Origin: Spirosoma endophyticum
Lineage (GTDB): Bacteria; Bacteroidota; Bacteroidia; Cytophagales; Spirosomataceae
NCBI RefSeq assembly: GCF_900112365.1
Contig: NZ_FOLQ01000017.1
Span: forward strand, 1 to 64,000
Length of the DNA stretch: 64,000 nucleotides
Direction of reading: 5' to 3'
The position numbers and the translations under genes were made by a program. This document shows positions 63,459-64,000 of the stretch, piece after piece. The stretch's first letter is position 1; each line of letters starts with the position of its first letter. The notes below the pieces were generated by a model. The model did no database searches. It was not told where the DNA came from and worked only from the letters and a program-made list of their open reading frames with translations.

Positions 63459-64000
63459 ATGACAAATCCTTTACGAAAAAGCCCTATTGTGGGTCTTTTG
63501 TCAATGCTGTTGCTCGCCGGTATTCAGCCGGGCTGGTCGCAGTCAGTTGTATTCGCCAGTAATGTCCAACCAACCCAGATTGCACAGGCGAAAGCGGTAA
63601 GTCGTCAGCTAAAAGACGTATTGAACGACCTGAAATCGCAGTATGGCGTCAACATTATGTTTGAACTCCGAACAGTGGAAGGCATTTCTGTCACGCCGGA
63701 AAGCGTGGACTCGAAAGCGACGCTCGAAAAAAACTTAGGTACCCTGCTACAACCGCTGAGGCTACGCTTCAAAAAAGTAAACAGCAATTCGTACCTGATT
63801 CTGGGCGACAAGAAAGCGAAGAAAGTGACGTTCGTTGATGGCCCGCTTTCCGAATCTACACTTGGTCAGGAATCGAATCCATTGACGGAATCCATCGCCA
63901 AAGCCCAGCCGGCTACGTTGCTGGCCGTGACCAGAACGGAAGTCGCAGCCGACCCAATCACCGGAACCGTGAAGGGGCAAAATGGCGAAACGCTGCCCGG
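63459..64000 (+). CDS. SusC-like TonB-dependent receptor with STN domain, 5' part only
   Basis: About 180 residues are visible before the window ends. A signal peptide (VGLLSMLLLAGIQPGWSQ) is followed by an STN domain (VSRQLKDVLNDLKSQYGVNIMFELRTVEG; LRLRFKKVNSNSYLILG). Then comes the beginning of the carboxypeptidase-like sandwich (ITGTVKGQNGETLP). The STN domain is what contacts FecR, so this receptor signals through the sigma/anti-sigma pair encoded immediately upstream. ATG 63459 gives the only sensible signal peptide. A SusD partner is expected beyond the window. Confidence 0.93.
   Translation, partial: MTNPLRKSPIVGLLSMLLLAGIQPGWSQSVVFASNVQPTQIAQAKAVSRQLKDVLNDLKSQYGVNIMFELRTVEGISVTPESVDSKATLEKNLGTLLQPLRLRFKKVNSNSYLILGDKKAKKVTFVDGPLSESTLGQESNPLTESIAKAQPATLLAVTRTEVAADPITGTVKGQNGETLP

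Overview
The window looks like a chromosomal segment of a Bacteroidota bacterium, most likely a Cytophagales member close to Spirosoma. This is inferred from SusC/SusD pairs, an ECF sigma/FecR cassette, many LytTR regulators, S9 peptidase and fasciclin lipoprotein types, promoters of the TTTG...TAnnTTTG form, and the absence of strong Shine-Dalgarno sequences. There are no rRNA or tRNA genes, insertion sequences, CRISPR arrays or phage genes that I can see.

Region 1 (1-26.4 kb, all on the minus strand, read from right to left) is an exopolysaccharide or capsule locus. It encodes a Wza-type export lipoprotein, a Wzc-type tyrosine autokinase, a priming sugar transferase, a WecG-type transferase, a GDP-mannose 3,5-epimerase with a cupin partner, a flippase, a polymerase/ligase, six further glycosyltransferases, a methyltransferase, an aldo/keto reductase, a GMC oxidoreductase, a GT61 transferase, a transketolase N-terminal subunit and the start of a nucleotide-sugar epimerase. 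Many genes overlap by 1-4 nt. Two almost identical Bacteroidota-type promoters precede wza and a glycosyltransferase upstream of it. A solitary LytTR protein lies at the upstream end.

Region 2 (26.6-33.7 kb, plus) has an unrecognised membrane-anchored protein, a single-domain receiver, a very large secreted beta-helix protein with two DUF11-like repeats, and an acyltransferase-3-like membrane protein. Region 3 (33.8-44.6 kb) is housekeeping and accessory: a LytTR/LytS two-component pair, a WalJ-like metallo-hydrolase, a YciF-like ferritin-fold protein, an S9 peptidase, an SDR and a fasciclin lipoprotein. It also contains the most interesting item: a two-gene unit consisting of a 50-residue secreted peptide ending in DCPGCGLG and a DUF692/MNIO-family enzyme with an extra C-terminal domain. 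This is a candidate RiPP system. The peptide gene is too short for ordinary gene calling.

Region 4 (44.6-49.1 kb) is an AT-rich regulatory island. Three promoters carry the same 11-bp-spaced tandem operator at the same distance from the -7 box. They precede a solitary LytTR gene, an OmpR-type regulator/kinase operon (probable autoregulation) and a short transcript that ends in a perfect 19-bp hairpin.

Region 5 (49.2-64 kb) has a DUF2071 protein, a cation diffusion facilitator, and a glycan-utilisation locus: a LacI regulator with a clear palindromic operator, SusC, SusD, an Asp-box sialidase-like protein, a D-lyxose-isomerase-like cupin and a BASS transporter. It then ends with an ECF sigma factor, its FecR anti-sigma factor and the 5' part of a second, STN-domain SusC.
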